Part shown: piece after piece, positions 1 through 9,123 of the stretch
Numbering within the stretch: the first letter of the stretch is position 1
How the letters are laid out: each line of letters opens with the position of its first letter
Assembly (NCBI RefSeq): GCF_003473545.1
Contig: NZ_QUCM01000001.1
Location: forward strand, 186,001-250,000
From: Clostridium sp. AM22-11AC
GTDB lineage: Bacteria; Bacillota; Clostridia; Lachnospirales; Lachnospiraceae
Reading direction: 5' to 3'
DNA: 64,000 nucleotides
Position numbers and translations under genes: made by a program
Notes under the pieces: generated by a model
Told to the model about the DNA's origin: nothing
The model's input: the letters and a program-made list of their open reading frames with translations, nothing else
Databases searched by the model: none

Positions 1-81
1 CCCCGGATGTTCCACTTTTTCCTTAAAGCAATCTACATACACGTAGTCATTGCCAATTCCCTGCATTTTTGTAAATTCCAT
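1..81 (-). CDS. dapF: Diaminopimelate epimerase, 5' end only (cut by window edge)
   Basis: Reading the minus strand from the ATG at 81 gives 27 residues beginning [17 protein letters not shown], the classic DapF amino terminus (K-M-x-G-x-GNDY). A GAGGTG ribosome site lies just upstream. The gene continues past position 1, so the catalytic cysteines cannot be inspected. It starts 30 nt after the ANTAR gene, so it is probably in the same transcript. DapF interconverts LL- and meso-diaminopimelate for lysine and peptidoglycan. Its presence makes the DapF-like gene at 2422-3279 a second, divergent copy. Confidence 0.85.
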   Translation of the reverse strand, partial: MEFTKMQGIGNDYVYVDCFKEKVEHPG

Positions 82-111
82 CTCACACCTCATACATTAT
101 CCTGCATTCTC

Positions 112-660
112 TTATACGTGGATCAGACTGATGATCATCTGGGCCGTTTCCACCAGATTGGTCCCACTGTCCATACTGCATTTTTGTATATATCTGTGGG
201 CTTCCGACTCCGTCATATTGTTACGGTCCATCAAAAGCGCCTTTGCCTCATTGATCAGATCCTGTTCTTCCTTGCTGCGCTCCCTTGGCCTGCTGCGCAG
301 TTTCCTGCGAATGCGCTGCTGCGCCTGGAGCATCATATCCAGCGTACTTAACAGATCATGCACCTTAAGGGGCATAGGAAGACATACCACCCCGGACATC
401 TGTATCCCGCTCCACCTTGCAGGAGATGCCAGCACCAGCATCTCAAAGTTAGAAGAAAGGCACTGTCTCAGTTCGTCGTACATCATATCTTCAAACCGGT
501 ATCCGCAGACTACGATCCCACCGCTCAGATCTTCCGCAGCTGAAAGAACCTGTGACCCTGACATGCAGACAGCAGCCACTTCATATCCGCTTCTTACCAG
601 AATACCTTTTATGCTTTTTCCATCTTCCGGTTTGGAAAATGCCACGATTATATTAGCCAC
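112..660 (-). CDS. ANTAR-domain RNA-binding antiterminator with pseudo-receiver
   Basis: 182 residues: an amino-terminal receiver-like domain (about 1-110) followed by a helical ANTAR domain (about 120-182, with the basic stretch RRKLRSRPRERS at its start). ANTAR proteins bind paired RNA hairpins and prevent termination, often in nitrogen-related genes of Clostridia. The third receiver strand reads IVVCGYRF, so the usual phospho-acceptor Asp is absent; control by something other than phosphorylation is inferred. I chose the GTG at 660 because GGAGG lies 8 nt upstream; a GTG at 669 would overlap that site. It follows glnA on the same strand, so glnA control is the obvious role. Confidence 0.8.
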   Translation of the reverse strand: MANIIVAFSKPEDGKSIKGILVRSGYEVAAVCMSGSQVLSAAEDLSGGIVVCGYRFEDMMYDELRQCLSSNFEMLVLASPARWSGIQMSGVVCLPMPLKVHDLLSTLDMMLQAQQRIRRKLRSRPRERSKEEQDLINEAKALLMDRNNMTESEAHRYIQKCSMDSGTNLVETAQMIISLIHV

Positions 661-706
661 ATGTCTCACCTCCGGGTAAACCTAGTTTTCCTGCTTGTAA
701 CTGTTA

Positions 707-861
707 TTTACAATTCAGCCATGGCATCTTCTTGTTTCCATATTCATGAAAACAAGAAGCTTGGTGGGTCCACCATATGCTGATTTGGATGAAAAAGTGC
801 TTATGCAAGTAAACTTGCAACACGCTTTCTCATCCAAACCAGCGCATGGCTGAACTGTAAC
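707..861 (-). other. Structured RNA region between glnA and the ANTAR gene
   Basis: An outer inverted repeat (707-723 with 845-861, 15 of 17 paired) encloses three hairpins: 728-737/750-759 (perfect 10 bp), 762-766/771-775, and a long imperfect hairpin 784-838 tipped by 804-810/813-819. As RNA this folds into a multi-branched, closed structure about 155 nt long. It begins 2 nt after the glnA stop. It may be an RNA target, a processing/stability element or a palindromic repeat insertion; I recognise no known family. Confidence 0.6.
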
Positions 862-862
862 T

Positions 863-2206
863 TTAATACTTATACAGGTACTGATTTACCTCCCAGTCAG
901 TGACCTGGGCCCTGAAATCTCTCCACTCTTCTTCTTTTGCTTCCAGATATTTGACATAAATATGCTCGCCTAATATCTCACGGATAAAGGAATTATCCCG
1001 GTATGCCTCAATAGCATCCCCCAGTGTTTCCGGGATCCGTTCCACATGCTTATTCTTTAATGTTTCCGGCTCCATGCCAAAAAGGTTGCCCTGGATACAT
1101 GGAGGCAGCTCCATCTCTTTCTCAATGCCGTCAAGACCGGCCTGAAGGCAGGCTGCCAGTGCCAGATAAGGGTTCATGGCAGAGTCCGGGCAGCGAAGTT
1201 CGATCCTGGTTCCTTCTCCTCTTGGAGACGGGATGCGAATCAGGGAACTGCGGTTGGAAGTCGGTGACCACGCAATATAGATCGGCGCGTCATATCCCGG
1301 TACCAGACGCTTATAAGAGTTTACAAGGGGGTTGGTCAGAATGGTCATTTCCTTCATATGTCCTAAAATACCTGCCATAAAACGGTAAGCCAGCTGGCTT
1401 AATCCCAGCTCATCACTGTCGTCTGCAAACAGGTTGTGTCCGTCCTTGTCGGACAGGGACATGTTAATATGCATACCGGAGCCATTGACTCCTTCCTTTG
1501 GCTTTGGCATAAAAGTAGCGTGAAGTCCATGGCGCTTGGCAATGGTCTTGGCTGCCATCTTAAAAGTCATAATGTGATCTGCTGCCTCAAGACCTTCTGT
1601 ATACTGCAGATCGATCTCATGCTGGGCCGGAGCAATCTCATGGTGGCTTGCTTCCACCTCAAAGCCCATATCTTCCAGATTGAGCACAATATCTCTGCGC
1701 ACATTTTCCCCAAGATCAATAGGGGAAACGTCAAAATAGCTGGCTCTCTCATGAGACTGGGTAGTAGGCCTTCCCTCTTCGTCCGTGTGGAACAGGAAAA
1801 ATTCACACTCCGGTCCAACCTGGAACGTATATCCCATATCGGCAGCACGCTTTACAGCCCGTTTTAACACATATCTCGGATCACCGATAAAAGGGGTTCC
1901 GTCCGGATTGTATACATCACAGATCAGTCTTGCCACTTTGCCCTGCTGAGGACGCCACGGAAAGATCTCAAAGGTATCCAGGTCCGGATGCAGATACATA
2001 TCGGACTCATCAATGCGCACAAAGCCCTCAATGGCAGAACCATCAAACATGCAATCATTATTTAATGCCTTATTAAGCTGACTGGCTGTAATAGCCACAT
2101 TTTTAAGGATACCGAAAATGTCTGTAAACTGAAGGCGGATAAATTCTACGTCTTCATCTTCTACCATGCGAATAATGTCTTCCCTACTGTATTTACTCAT
2201 ATCCAT
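863..2206 (-). CDS. glnA: Glutamine synthetase type I (GSI-alpha)
   Basis: 447 residues, a normal length for GSI-alpha. Makes glutamine from glutamate, ammonium and ATP in the cytosol. The amino terminus MSKYSREDIIRMVEDEDVEF and the motifs GSAIEGF, GPECEFF, NGSGMHINMSL and PNRSSLIRIP-like SNRSSLIRIPSPRG are characteristic. I placed the start at 2206 because AGAGG lies about 6 nt upstream; a longer reading frame to 2296 adds about 30 residues with no family match. It has its own promoter at 2379-2407 and a terminator-like leader hairpin, and is followed by an ANTAR regulator, implying regulated termination. Confidence 0.95.
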   Translation of the reverse strand: MDMSKYSREDIIRMVEDEDVEFIRLQFTDIFGILKNVAITASQLNKALNNDCMFDGSAIEGFVRIDESDMYLHPDLDTFEIFPWRPQQGKVARLICDVYNPDGTPFIGDPRYVLKRAVKRAADMGYTFQVGPECEFFLFHTDEEGRPTTQSHERASYFDVSPIDLGENVRRDIVLNLEDMGFEVEASHHEIAPAQHEIDLQYTEGLEAADHIMTFKMAAKTIAKRHGLHATFMPKPKEGVNGSGMHINMSLSDKDGHNLFADDSDELGLSQLAYRFMAGILGHMKEMTILTNPLVNSYKRLVPGYDAPIYIAWSPTSNRSSLIRIPSPRGEGTRIELRCPDSAMNPYLALAACLQAGLDGIEKEMELPPCIQGNLFGMEPETLKNKHVERIPETLGDAIEAYRDNSFIREILGEHIYVKYLEAKEEEWRDFRAQVTDWEVNQYLYKY

Positions 2207-2319
2207 TCTTCCTCTCTGGCAGCCGTTTTCCCATGCATCTGACAAAATCCTGGGGGCTTTTGTGCCTTTATCTATACCACTTACAGAACCTGCCACCGGC
2301 AGCTTCTTTCAGATGTATA

Positions 2320-2366
2320 ACAACAAAAAGGCAGCTGCAAAGTGAACCGTTCATTTTGCAACTGCC
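2320..2366 (-). terminator. Intrinsic terminator/attenuator hairpin in the glnA leader
   Basis: A 12-bp stem (2330-2341 with 2355-2366, one G-U pair) is followed on the minus strand by TTTTTGTTGT. The promoter at 2379-2407 would start RNA near 2372, so the hairpin begins only about 6 nt into the transcript and would stop it near 50 nt. It also terminates dapF-like read-through. The plus side also has a T-run, so it could act in both directions. Confidence 0.75.
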
Positions 2367-2378
2367 CCTTTTTTTTTA

Positions 2379-2407
2379 AATATAGCAGTAGAATTTTTAT
2401 TTGTCAA
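2379..2407 (-). promoter_or_regulatory. Sigma-A promoter of glnA
   Basis: TTGACA (2402-2407), a 17-nt spacer and TATATT (2379-2384) on the minus strand. It lies between the dapF-like stop and the leader hairpin, so glnA can be expressed separately from the upstream gene. Confidence 0.8.
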
Positions 2408-2421
2408 CAGGCGATATCAGC

Positions 2422-3279
2422 CTATACCAGCTTCAACTGTTCTGTAAAATAACTTCCCAGGCTGATGCTTCCCACATAACCTACATCGCCGGTAAGAAAG
2501 ATCTCCCCGTCTTCCCGGATCTCTACTTCCATGGTACCTTCCGGCATCTGCACGATCATTTTCGGATCTGTAAGTCCCAGTCTGTAAGCTGCCGCAGCTG
2601 CTGCACAGCAGCCGCTTCCGGATGCCAATGTATAACCTGCACCTCTTTCATAAACTTCTGTCTGTAAATGAGTGCGGTCCAACACCTTGATGATCTGGGT
2701 ATTGATCTTTTCCGGAAACTGCTTTGCTGTCTCAGAATATTTACCGATCCTGCATACCAGATCCTTTGAGATCTCATCCATTAAGATCACCAGATGGGGA
2801 TTTCCAACCGAAATACAGGTTACCGGATAAGGAATGTGGCCAAATACCATGGTCTCATTGATGATCTCCCTGCGGGGACCTTCTACCGGCACCTCATCAC
2901 TCCAGAAACTTGCTTTTCCCATAGAGGCTTTTAAGCGGGTCCCCTCTTCGTTTAAATAATGGATCTCGATCTCTTTTTCATCTGTATAAATGGTAATGTC
3001 TTTCTTCTGGACATAATCTGCGTCTTTTAAGTACTTTGCAAAAATACGGATCCCATTTCCGCTGTTTTCTGTCTGGCTTCCATCGGAATTCCAGATGATC
3101 ATATGGATCTTTCCCTCTTTAAAAACAGGACCTTCCAGAATACCATCTGCCCCTACTCCAAGATTGCGGTTGCAAAGTAATTTTACTCTCTCCGGTGTCA
3201 GTTCCATCCCATTGTGTTCCGGATCAAATACCAGATAATCATTTCCCAAACCGTGATATTTCTCTAATTTTAATCGCAT
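2422..3279 (-). CDS. DapF-family protein with both catalytic cysteines replaced by serine
   Basis: 285 residues with the DapF fold signatures YHGLGNDY, NSDGS, SGNGIR, GNPH and YERGAG. In canonical DapF two cysteines act as the acid/base pair (C73 in QCGNG and C217 in ACGSG of E. coli). Here the equivalent positions are Ser73 (ENSGNG) and Ser220 (TLASGSG), and the Glu of GAGET is Tyr216. GGGGAGG supports the ATG at 3279. A second, standard-looking dapF begins at 81. It is either a weak epimerase, an enzyme with another substrate, or a binding/regulatory paralogue. Lies directly upstream of glnA. Confidence 0.85.
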   Translation of the reverse strand: MRLKLEKYHGLGNDYLVFDPEHNGMELTPERVKLLCNRNLGVGADGILEGPVFKEGKIHMIIWNSDGSQTENSGNGIRIFAKYLKDADYVQKKDITIYTDEKEIEIHYLNEEGTRLKASMGKASFWSDEVPVEGPRREIINETMVFGHIPYPVTCISVGNPHLVILMDEISKDLVCRIGKYSETAKQFPEKINTQIIKVLDRTHLQTEVYERGAGYTLASGSGCCAAAAAAYRLGLTDPKMIVQMPEGTMEVEIREDGEIFLTGDVGYVGSISLGSYFTEQLKLV

Positions 3280-3417
3280 GACCTTACCTCCCCTGTTCTT
3301 CTACACTCATTATATGCCACATTATTTCATAAATATATTCATTTAATGCTGTATTATATTGCAAATAATGCTATTATAAATGATAATAACGAACTTAATG
3401 AATACAGGAGATTTTCC

Positions 3418-4272
3418 ATGACAAATTCCCCATCCACGCTCCAGGGCTACCTTTTAGAAGATTTCCGCCTTTTCCATTTAAAAGATCAGACTTCAAGGAC
3501 TTACAGCTTCCATCACCATGATTTTTTAAAGATAATGATCCTTCTTTCCGGAAATGTGACCTATGTGGTGGAAGGCCGTTCTTATCCACTGGCTCCCTGG
3601 GACATGGTCCTGGTAGACCGCGGGCAGATACACCGGCCGGTAGTAGATACCGCCCAACCATATGAGCGCATCCTGCTCTATCTCTCTCCCACTTTTCTGG
3701 AAACATACAGCACAAAAGAAGCACCTTTGACCAGGTGCTTTGAAACTGCCCAGTACCGCCATTCCCAGGTCCTGCGCCTTTCCCAGGAAACGCTGGCTCC
3801 TTTTAAAGTCCTGCTTCAGAAATTAGAAACAAACACCAATTTCAGAAATGATGATTTTGCAGCTCCCTTACTTGCAAAAGCCCTGTGCCTGGAATTTCTC
3901 ATTGAATTAAACAGGATCACCCTCTCCCCCAAAGCCGGATTTCTCACAGAAAGCACCCTGGATTACCGCATTTCCGGCCTGTTGGCCTATATCAACAGCC
4001 ATTTGGAAGAGCCTATGGACGTAGCTTCCCTTTCTGCTTTAAGCGGCTTAAGCTCCTATCACATGATGCGCCTGTTTAAACAGGAAACCGGCTATACGGT
4101 TGGAAATTACATTACGGAAAAGCGGCTGATCAAGGCAAGAGACCTGATGAGCCAGGGCACCTGCACCACACAGGCCTGCTACCTCTGCGGTTTCCAGAAC
4201 TATTCCTCCTTTTTACGTGCATACAAAAAACGCTATCCAGGACGCCCCAAAGACATCCTGAACAGCGTTTAA
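3418..4272 (+). CDS. AraC-family transcriptional regulator with cupin sensor
   Basis: 284 residues: an amino-terminal cupin-like ligand domain (F-H-x-H-D-F around residue 30, then V-x-x-G-x-x-Y-P-L-x-P-W-D) and a carboxy-terminal double helix-turn-helix (DVASLSALSGLSSYHMMRLF, then FQNYSSFLRAYKKRYPGRP). I chose the ATG at 3418, which has CAGGAGA 7 nt upstream, over the ATG at 3346 in AT-rich promoter DNA. It stands alone, converging on the PRTase-like gene with only 14 nt between the stops, and diverging from the dapF-like gene. Target and ligand are unknown. Confidence 0.88.
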   Translation: MTNSPSTLQGYLLEDFRLFHLKDQTSRTYSFHHHDFLKIMILLSGNVTYVVEGRSYPLAPWDMVLVDRGQIHRPVVDTAQPYERILLYLSPTFLETYSTKEAPLTRCFETAQYRHSQVLRLSQETLAPFKVLLQKLETNTNFRNDDFAAPLLAKALCLEFLIELNRITLSPKAGFLTESTLDYRISGLLAYINSHLEEPMDVASLSALSGLSSYHMMRLFKQETGYTVGNYITEKRLIKARDLMSQGTCTTQACYLCGFQNYSSFLRAYKKRYPGRPKDILNSV

Positions 4273-4286
4273 TATCCTGTTTCACT

Positions 4287-4928
4287 TTATCCAAGTGTAG
4301 TATAGCCGTAAGCATTTACCAGTGCATCCAGCTTTATTCCCTTTTCGCAAAGAGGGCATTTTCTGTAATCATAATAAATATAATCGGTCACATCCTCCGG
4401 GCTGTAGATGGATGTGATCGGGCATCCGTTTAACTCATCCAGTGTACTAAACACAGCCGCTGCGCTCTGCAGTTTTCCGCCATAATACTGGATCGCCTCA
4501 ATACTCTTATTTAGACTCAGTCCCGTTGTCACAACAGCTGTAAGGATCACCACATTTTTCCCATGGACCATCGGTAAAATATTCTCACGAAATACCATCT
4601 GGCTGTTGCTGTTATATTCCGGAGTGATCACATAAATAGTCTTGTGGGCGTTGGTAGAAAGAACACCGGCCCTTGTCAGCTCTTCTGCCAGATAAGCTCC
4701 GATCACCTGGGTTCCTTCCAGACACACGATCGTATCCACTACCTTGTCAAATAAAAACCGCTCTGCCAGGTGCTTTGCAACCTCCTGTGCTTCACTGAGT
4801 CTTGTCTTAAGGGTGGTCATGTCCAGATAATAATTAATATGGGCATGATTGGTAGCAAAATGTCCCGGTGTTGCCTTAAGAGGTGCCTTACTTCCCGATG
4901 CAAAGATCTTTACATAACGATTATCCAT
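4287..4928 (-). CDS. PRTase-fold protein with degenerate PRPP loop
   Basis: 213 residues, fold like orotate phosphoribosyltransferase. The PRPP loop normally has two acidic residues before TTG; here it reads VVILTAVVTTG, so both are lost. A distinctive carboxy-terminal YRKCPLCEKGIKLD, with a CxxC pair, follows. AAAGGAGG precedes the ATG at 4928. It has its own promoter (4983-5011) and lies downstream of ftsH after a terminator. The name orotate phosphoribosyltransferase would be risky; a nucleotide-binding or regulatory role is possible. Confidence 0.65.
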   Translation of the reverse strand: MDNRYVKIFASGSKAPLKATPGHFATNHAHINYYLDMTTLKTRLSEAQEVAKHLAERFLFDKVVDTIVCLEGTQVIGAYLAEELTRAGVLSTNAHKTIYVITPEYNSNSQMVFRENILPMVHGKNVVILTAVVTTGLSLNKSIEAIQYYGGKLQSAAAVFSTLDELNGCPITSIYSPEDVTDYIYYDYRKCPLCEKGIKLDALVNAYGYTTLG

Positions 4929-4982
4929 AAATGTGCCTCCTTTTCAGAAAAGTTACTGATATTCCCCTTATTTTTTAATAAT

Positions 4983-5011
4983 ATTATACAAAACCAAGAT
5001 TATATTCGCAA
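4983..5011 (-). promoter_or_regulatory. Sigma-A promoter of the PRTase-like gene
   Basis: TTGCGA (5006-5011), 17-nt spacer, TATAAT (4983-4988) on the minus strand, 55 nt upstream of the ATG at 4928 and just after the ftsH terminator. Confidence 0.75.
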
Positions 5012-5021
5012 GACTTTTATG

Positions 5022-5050
5022 CAAAAAGGACAGCCATTTCTGACTGTCCT
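5022..5050 (-). terminator. ftsH transcription terminator
   Basis: Stem AGGACAG/CTGTCCT (5027-5050) followed on the minus strand by a T-run at 5023-5027, 28 nt after the ftsH stop. Confidence 0.75.
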
Positions 5051-5077
5051 CACTGATCTACAGATCCATTTTCAGTT

Positions 5078-7102
5078 TTATACCTGCTGGTCTTCCCTAG
5101 ACTGGTCTGGCTTTTCTTCTGAAGCATCTGCTACAATATTTTCTGCACCTGCTTCATTTTCTTTTTCTTCTGCAACAGCTGTCTCCGGACTTTCAGCTGC
5201 ATCCTCTTTCTCCAGATGCTCTGTATCCGGAATACCTTCGCCGTCTTCCTTCTTCTCCTCCGGCTCCGGCAATCCCTTCACCTCACGGAAGATCTTCATA
5301 AATTCCTTACCTGTAATGGTCTCTTTCTCGATCAGGAACGCTGCGATCTTATCCATAGCTTCTCTGTCATCGCTTAACAGACGGATTGCCTCATCATAAG
5401 CATTTTTCAGGATCTTCATAACTTCCTGGTCAATGTCTGCTGCTGTGGCATCACCGCAGTTTAATACAGTACGGCCGGTCAGATACTGGTTCTCCTGGCT
5501 CTCAAGTCCCATAAGACCGAATTTCTCAGACATACCATACTGGGTCACCATAGCTCTTGCCAGATTGGTAGCCTGCTGGATATCATTGGCTGCACCGGTG
5601 GTAACAGTCTCAAAAACGATCTCCTCAGCTGCACGGCCGCCCATTAACTCAACCAGTCTTGCCTCTAATTCCTTCTTGGTACTTAAATACTTCTCTTCTT
5701 CCGGCACATTCATAACATATCCCAAAGCACCCATAGTTCTTGGAACAATGGTGATCTTCTGGACCGGTTCAGAATGTTTCTGCAGAGCACTGACTAATGC
5801 ATGACCTACTTCATGGTAAGATACAATGCGGCGCTCTTCCTTGCTCATAATGCGGTCCTTCTTCTCCTTACCAACAAGAACCACCTCAACTGCCTCAAAC
5901 AGATCCTTCTGGGAAACAGCGTTTCTGCCGTTCTTAACCGCATTGATGGCAGCCTCGTTCATCATATTGGCAAGGTCCGCACCAACAGCGCCGGAAGTTG
6001 CAAGGGCAATTTCCTTAAAGTCTACAGTCTCATCTAACAGCACATCTTTGGAATGTACTTTTAAAATGCTGATACGTCCATTTAAGTCTGGTTTATCTAC
6101 AACTACACGGCGGTCAAAACGTCCTGGACGAAGAAGAGCCGGATCCAGGATCTCCGGACGGTTGGTTGCACCAAGAACTAAAAGTCCCTTTGTAGAGTCG
6201 AAACCATCCATCTCAGAAAGCAGCTGGTTTAAAGTCTGCTCACGCTCATCATTTCCGCCCATACGGCTGTCACGGCTGCGTCCGATGGCATCGATCTCAT
6301 CAATAAAGATGATACAAGGAGCATTTTCCGTTGCATTCTTAAACAGGTCACGGACACGGGATGCGCCCACACCTACGAACATTTCCACAAAGTCAGAACC
6401 TGACAGGGAATAAAATGGAACATGTGCTTCACCGGCTACTGCCTTTGCAAGAAGGGTCTTACCGGTTCCCGGAGGGCCTACTAACAGGGCACCCTTTGGA
6501 AGCTTCGCACCGATCTTGGTGTACTTTCCAGGATTGTGAAGGAAATCCACGATCTCAGTTAAAGACTCTTTTGCTTCATCTTCACCTGCCACATCTTTAA
6601 AAGTAATTCCTGTTTCTTTCTGGACGTACATCTTGGCGTTGCTCTTGCCTACGCCCATAATTCCGCCGCCGCCCATACGCTTCATGGTAAAGTTCATAAT
6701 AAACAGCAGGAACAGGAATGGAAGTGCATAACTTAATATCTCTAACAGTAATGCATTGGAAGTATTATTTTCCCTGTTTGTAACAACGTTGTTCTTTAAA
6801 ATACGGTCTACAAACTGGTAATCTCCTTCCAGACGTACTACATAGTACTTCATCTGCTGGGAATAGTTGGTGTCATCTGCCTTTGGCTTTACCTCAATAA
6901 TGGTGCTTCCAACGCTGATGGACTCTACCTTGCCATTTTCTACCATGTTTACAAACTCATTGTAAGACAGTTCCTGACGCTGTCTGGCGTTGACAGTGGA
7001 GTTCATCCAGCCCACGATCAGGATCGTCAGCAATGCAGCGATCACCAGCATGGTAATGGTTTGCCAATTACTGTTCTGATTCTGTTTGTTGTTATTATCC
7101 AT
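5078..7102 (-). CDS. ftsH: ATP-dependent zinc metalloprotease FtsH
   Basis: 674 residues. Membrane-anchored AAA+ protease that degrades misfolded and regulatory proteins. Visible: membrane segment about 16-32, extracytoplasmic segment, second membrane segment about 118-138, Walker A GPPGTGKT (209-216), Walker B IIFIDEID (264-271), second region of homology [10 protein letters not shown], zinc site HEVGH (430-434). The last 70 residues are acidic and rich in Ala/Glu, probably a disordered tail. It has its own promoter (7173-7201) and diverges from pyrG; no hpt or tilS lies beside it as in Bacillus. Confidence 0.97.
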   Translation of the reverse strand: MDNNNKQNQNSNWQTITMLVIAALLTILIVGWMNSTVNARQRQELSYNEFVNMVENGKVESISVGSTIIEVKPKADDTNYSQQMKYYVVRLEGDYQFVDRILKNNVVTNRENNTSNALLLEILSYALPFLFLLFIMNFTMKRMGGGGIMGVGKSNAKMYVQKETGITFKDVAGEDEAKESLTEIVDFLHNPGKYTKIGAKLPKGALLVGPPGTGKTLLAKAVAGEAHVPFYSLSGSDFVEMFVGVGASRVRDLFKNATENAPCIIFIDEIDAIGRSRDSRMGGNDEREQTLNQLLSEMDGFDSTKGLLVLGATNRPEILDPALLRPGRFDRRVVVDKPDLNGRISILKVHSKDVLLDETVDFKEIALATSGAVGADLANMMNEAAINAVKNGRNAVSQKDLFEAVEVVLVGKEKKDRIMSKEERRIVSYHEVGHALVSALQKHSEPVQKITIVPRTMGALGYVMNVPEEEKYLSTKKELEARLVELMGGRAAEEIVFETVTTGAANDIQQATNLARAMVTQYGMSEKFGLMGLESQENQYLTGRTVLNCGDATAADIDQEVMKILKNAYDEAIRLLSDDREAMDKIAAFLIEKETITGKEFMKIFREVKGLPEPEEKKEDGEGIPDTEHLEKEDAAESPETAVAEEKENEAGAENIVADASEEKPDQSREDQQV

Positions 7103-7172
7103 ACTGTATAAATTCTCCCTCTAACAGGCTTTTTCGTGCACGCATAAAATGTGCCAGAGCCTATTCTTTTCT

Positions 7173-7201
7173 ATTATAATGTGAGTCTAACCATAAATCA
7201 A
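7173..7201 (-). promoter_or_regulatory. Sigma-A promoter of ftsH
   Basis: TTGATT (7196-7201), 17-nt spacer, TATAAT (7173-7178), giving a leader of about 65 nt. The rest of the ftsH-pyrG spacer (7202-7406) is AT-rich and carries a TATAAT at 7331-7336 that probably serves pyrG, although its -35 is poor. Confidence 0.8.
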
Positions 7202-7406
7202 GGAAAGAACTATTAAAATTCTGAAAACAAAGGCAGGATCTTCCCCTTCATCTCCACTTTAGATTATTAGTTTTTTAAGATTTTTACATTTTTTTGAAAA
7301 AAGTCCCTAGATTTCTGATTTCCATAGTTGTATAATATATCAGTTTTTAATAAAACCGTAAACAAAAACCTATACCCAACTTACCACTAAAAGGAGGTTC
7401 CCCACT

Positions 7407-9014
7407 ATGCCAGTAAAATACGTATTCGTAACCGGCGGCGTTGTTTCCGGACTTGGAAAAGGCATTACCGCTGCTTCCCTTGGCCGTCTTTTAAAAGCCA
7501 GAGGTTACAAAGTTACCATGCAGAAATTTGACCCCTACATCAATATCGATCCAGGTACCATGAACCCGGTACAGCACGGCGAAGTTTTCGTTACCGATGA
7601 CGGCGCTGAAACTGACCTTGACCTTGGACATTATGAGCGTTTCATCGATGAGAGCCTGACTAAAAATTCCAACGTAACTACCGGTAAAGTTTACTGGACC
7701 GTTCTGCAGAAAGAGCGCCGTGGAGACTTTGGCGGAGGTACGGTACAGGTCATCCCCCACATCACCAATGAAATTAAGAGCCGTTTCCACCGCAATTATA
7801 ATGATAACGAAACCGAGATCGCCATCATCGAAGTTGGCGGTACTGTTGGCGACATCGAAAGTCAGCCATTCTTAGAGGCGATCCGCCAGTTCCAGCATGA
7901 TGTTGGCCCAGGCAACACCTGTCTCATCCACGTCACCCTTATCCCTTATTTAAAAGCATCTGAAGAATTAAAGACCAAACCAACCCAGGCAAGCGTAAAA
8001 GACCTGCAGGGAATGGGAATTCAGCCGGACATCCTGGTATGCCGTTCCGAGCATCCGTTAGATGACAATATCAAGAGCAAGATCGCATTATTCTGTAATG
8101 TACCAAAGACCCATGTTCTTCAGAACCTGGATGTAGAAGTTCTTTACGAGGTTCCTCTTGTAATGGAAGAAGAGCATCTGGCACAGGTTGCCTGCGAATG
8201 CTTAAATCTGCCATGCCCGGAACCAGACTTAAAAGACTGGACCGCTATGATCGATGCATGGAAGCATCCTGAAAAAGATGTGACCGTTGCGCTGGTAGGA
8301 AAATATACACAGCTTCATGACGCTTATATCTCTGTTGTAGAAGCATTGAAGCACGGTGCTGTTGCCAACAGGGCACAGGTACACATTAAATGGGTAGACT
8401 CTGAGACTGTAACTTCTGAAAATGTAGATGAAAAATTAGGAGATGTTTCCGGTATCCTGGTACCGGGCGGCTTCGGCGACCGTGGTATTGACGGCATGAT
8501 CTGCGCCATCCGCTATGCAAGAGAGCACCAGGTTCCGTTCCTCGGCCTCTGCCTTGGCATGCAGCTTTCCATCGTAGAATTTGCAAGAGATGTGATCGGC
8601 TGGAATGACGCCCACAGCGTAGAATTGGATCCTGCTACTACTCATCCTGTGATCCACCTGATGCCAGATCAGGACGGTATCGAAGATATCGGCGGTACCT
8701 TAAGACTTGGTTCCTATCCATGTGTTCTGGATAAAAATTCCAAGGCTTACGGTCTTTACGGCGAAGAAACCATCCATGAGCGCCACAGACACCGTTATGA
8801 AGTAAACAACGATTACCGTACTTTCCTTACAGAGCATGGCATGATGTTATCCGGTATGTCTCCTGATAACCGTATTGTAGAAATGATCGAACTGCCAGAT
8901 CACCCATGGTTCGTAGGAACCCAGGCTCATCCGGAACTGAAGTCCCGTCCAAACCGCCCACATCCACTGTTTAAGGGATTCATTGAGGCATCTTTAAAAA
9001 ATCAGGACAAATAA
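7407..9014 (+). CDS. pyrG: CTP synthase
   Basis: 535 residues, typical length. Converts UTP, glutamine and ATP to CTP. The amino-terminal synthase domain starts [17 protein letters not shown] with the P-loop; the carboxy-terminal class I glutamine amidotransferase has the nucleophile in FLGLCLGMQ and the His/Glu pair in TQAHPEL. AAAGGAGG is 9 nt upstream of the ATG. Monocistronic or joined to the small ORF at 9124, depending on read-through of the hairpin at 9054-9123. I do not see the GGG-initiating leader used for pyrG control in Bacillus. Confidence 0.98.
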   Translation: MPVKYVFVTGGVVSGLGKGITAASLGRLLKARGYKVTMQKFDPYINIDPGTMNPVQHGEVFVTDDGAETDLDLGHYERFIDESLTKNSNVTTGKVYWTVLQKERRGDFGGGTVQVIPHITNEIKSRFHRNYNDNETEIAIIEVGGTVGDIESQPFLEAIRQFQHDVGPGNTCLIHVTLIPYLKASEELKTKPTQASVKDLQGMGIQPDILVCRSEHPLDDNIKSKIALFCNVPKTHVLQNLDVEVLYEVPLVMEEEHLAQVACECLNLPCPEPDLKDWTAMIDAWKHPEKDVTVALVGKYTQLHDAYISVVEALKHGAVANRAQVHIKWVDSETVTSENVDEKLGDVSGILVPGGFGDRGIDGMICAIRYAREHQVPFLGLCLGMQLSIVEFARDVIGWNDAHSVELDPATTHPVIHLMPDQDGIEDIGGTLRLGSYPCVLDKNSKAYGLYGEETIHERHRHRYEVNNDYRTFLTEHGMMLSGMSPDNRIVEMIELPDHPWFVGTQAHPELKSRPNRPHPLFKGFIEASLKNQDK

Positions 9015-9053
9015 TAAACAGTAAATTAAAAACCTGGCTGAATAAAAACTATT

Positions 9054-9123
9054 AAAAAAACACATCCTGTTTACAGCAAGACAGATCACTGATCCAAAAG
9101 CTGTTTACAGGAGGTGTTTTTTT
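9054..9123 (+). terminator. pyrG terminator hairpin that contains the next ORF's ribosome site
   Basis: A 24-nt inverted repeat (9054-9077 with 9100-9123, 21 of 24 paired) with a 22-nt loop. The left arm starts with seven A and the right arm ends with seven T, so it works as an intrinsic terminator. The right arm includes AGGAGG, the ribosome site of the ORF starting at 9124, which would be hidden when the stem forms. Confidence 0.8.

Noticed and set aside
707..861. EutV-type paired ANTAR hairpins with six-base loops
   Set aside because: The stems are real but the loops do not show the A1/G4 hexaloop pattern, so I call it only a structured region.
2207..2296. Longer amino terminus for GlnA starting at 2296
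   Set aside because: Has no family similarity and no ribosome site; ATG at 2206 has AGAGG.
5078..6600. Several plus-strand ORFs inside ftsH
   Set aside because: Composition is antisense shadow (Ser/Arg-rich), no ribosome sites, ftsH is unmistakable.
7337..7406. Bacillus-type pyrG leader control by reiterative G addition
   Set aside because: No GGGC start sequence or leader terminator found after the TATAAT at 7331.
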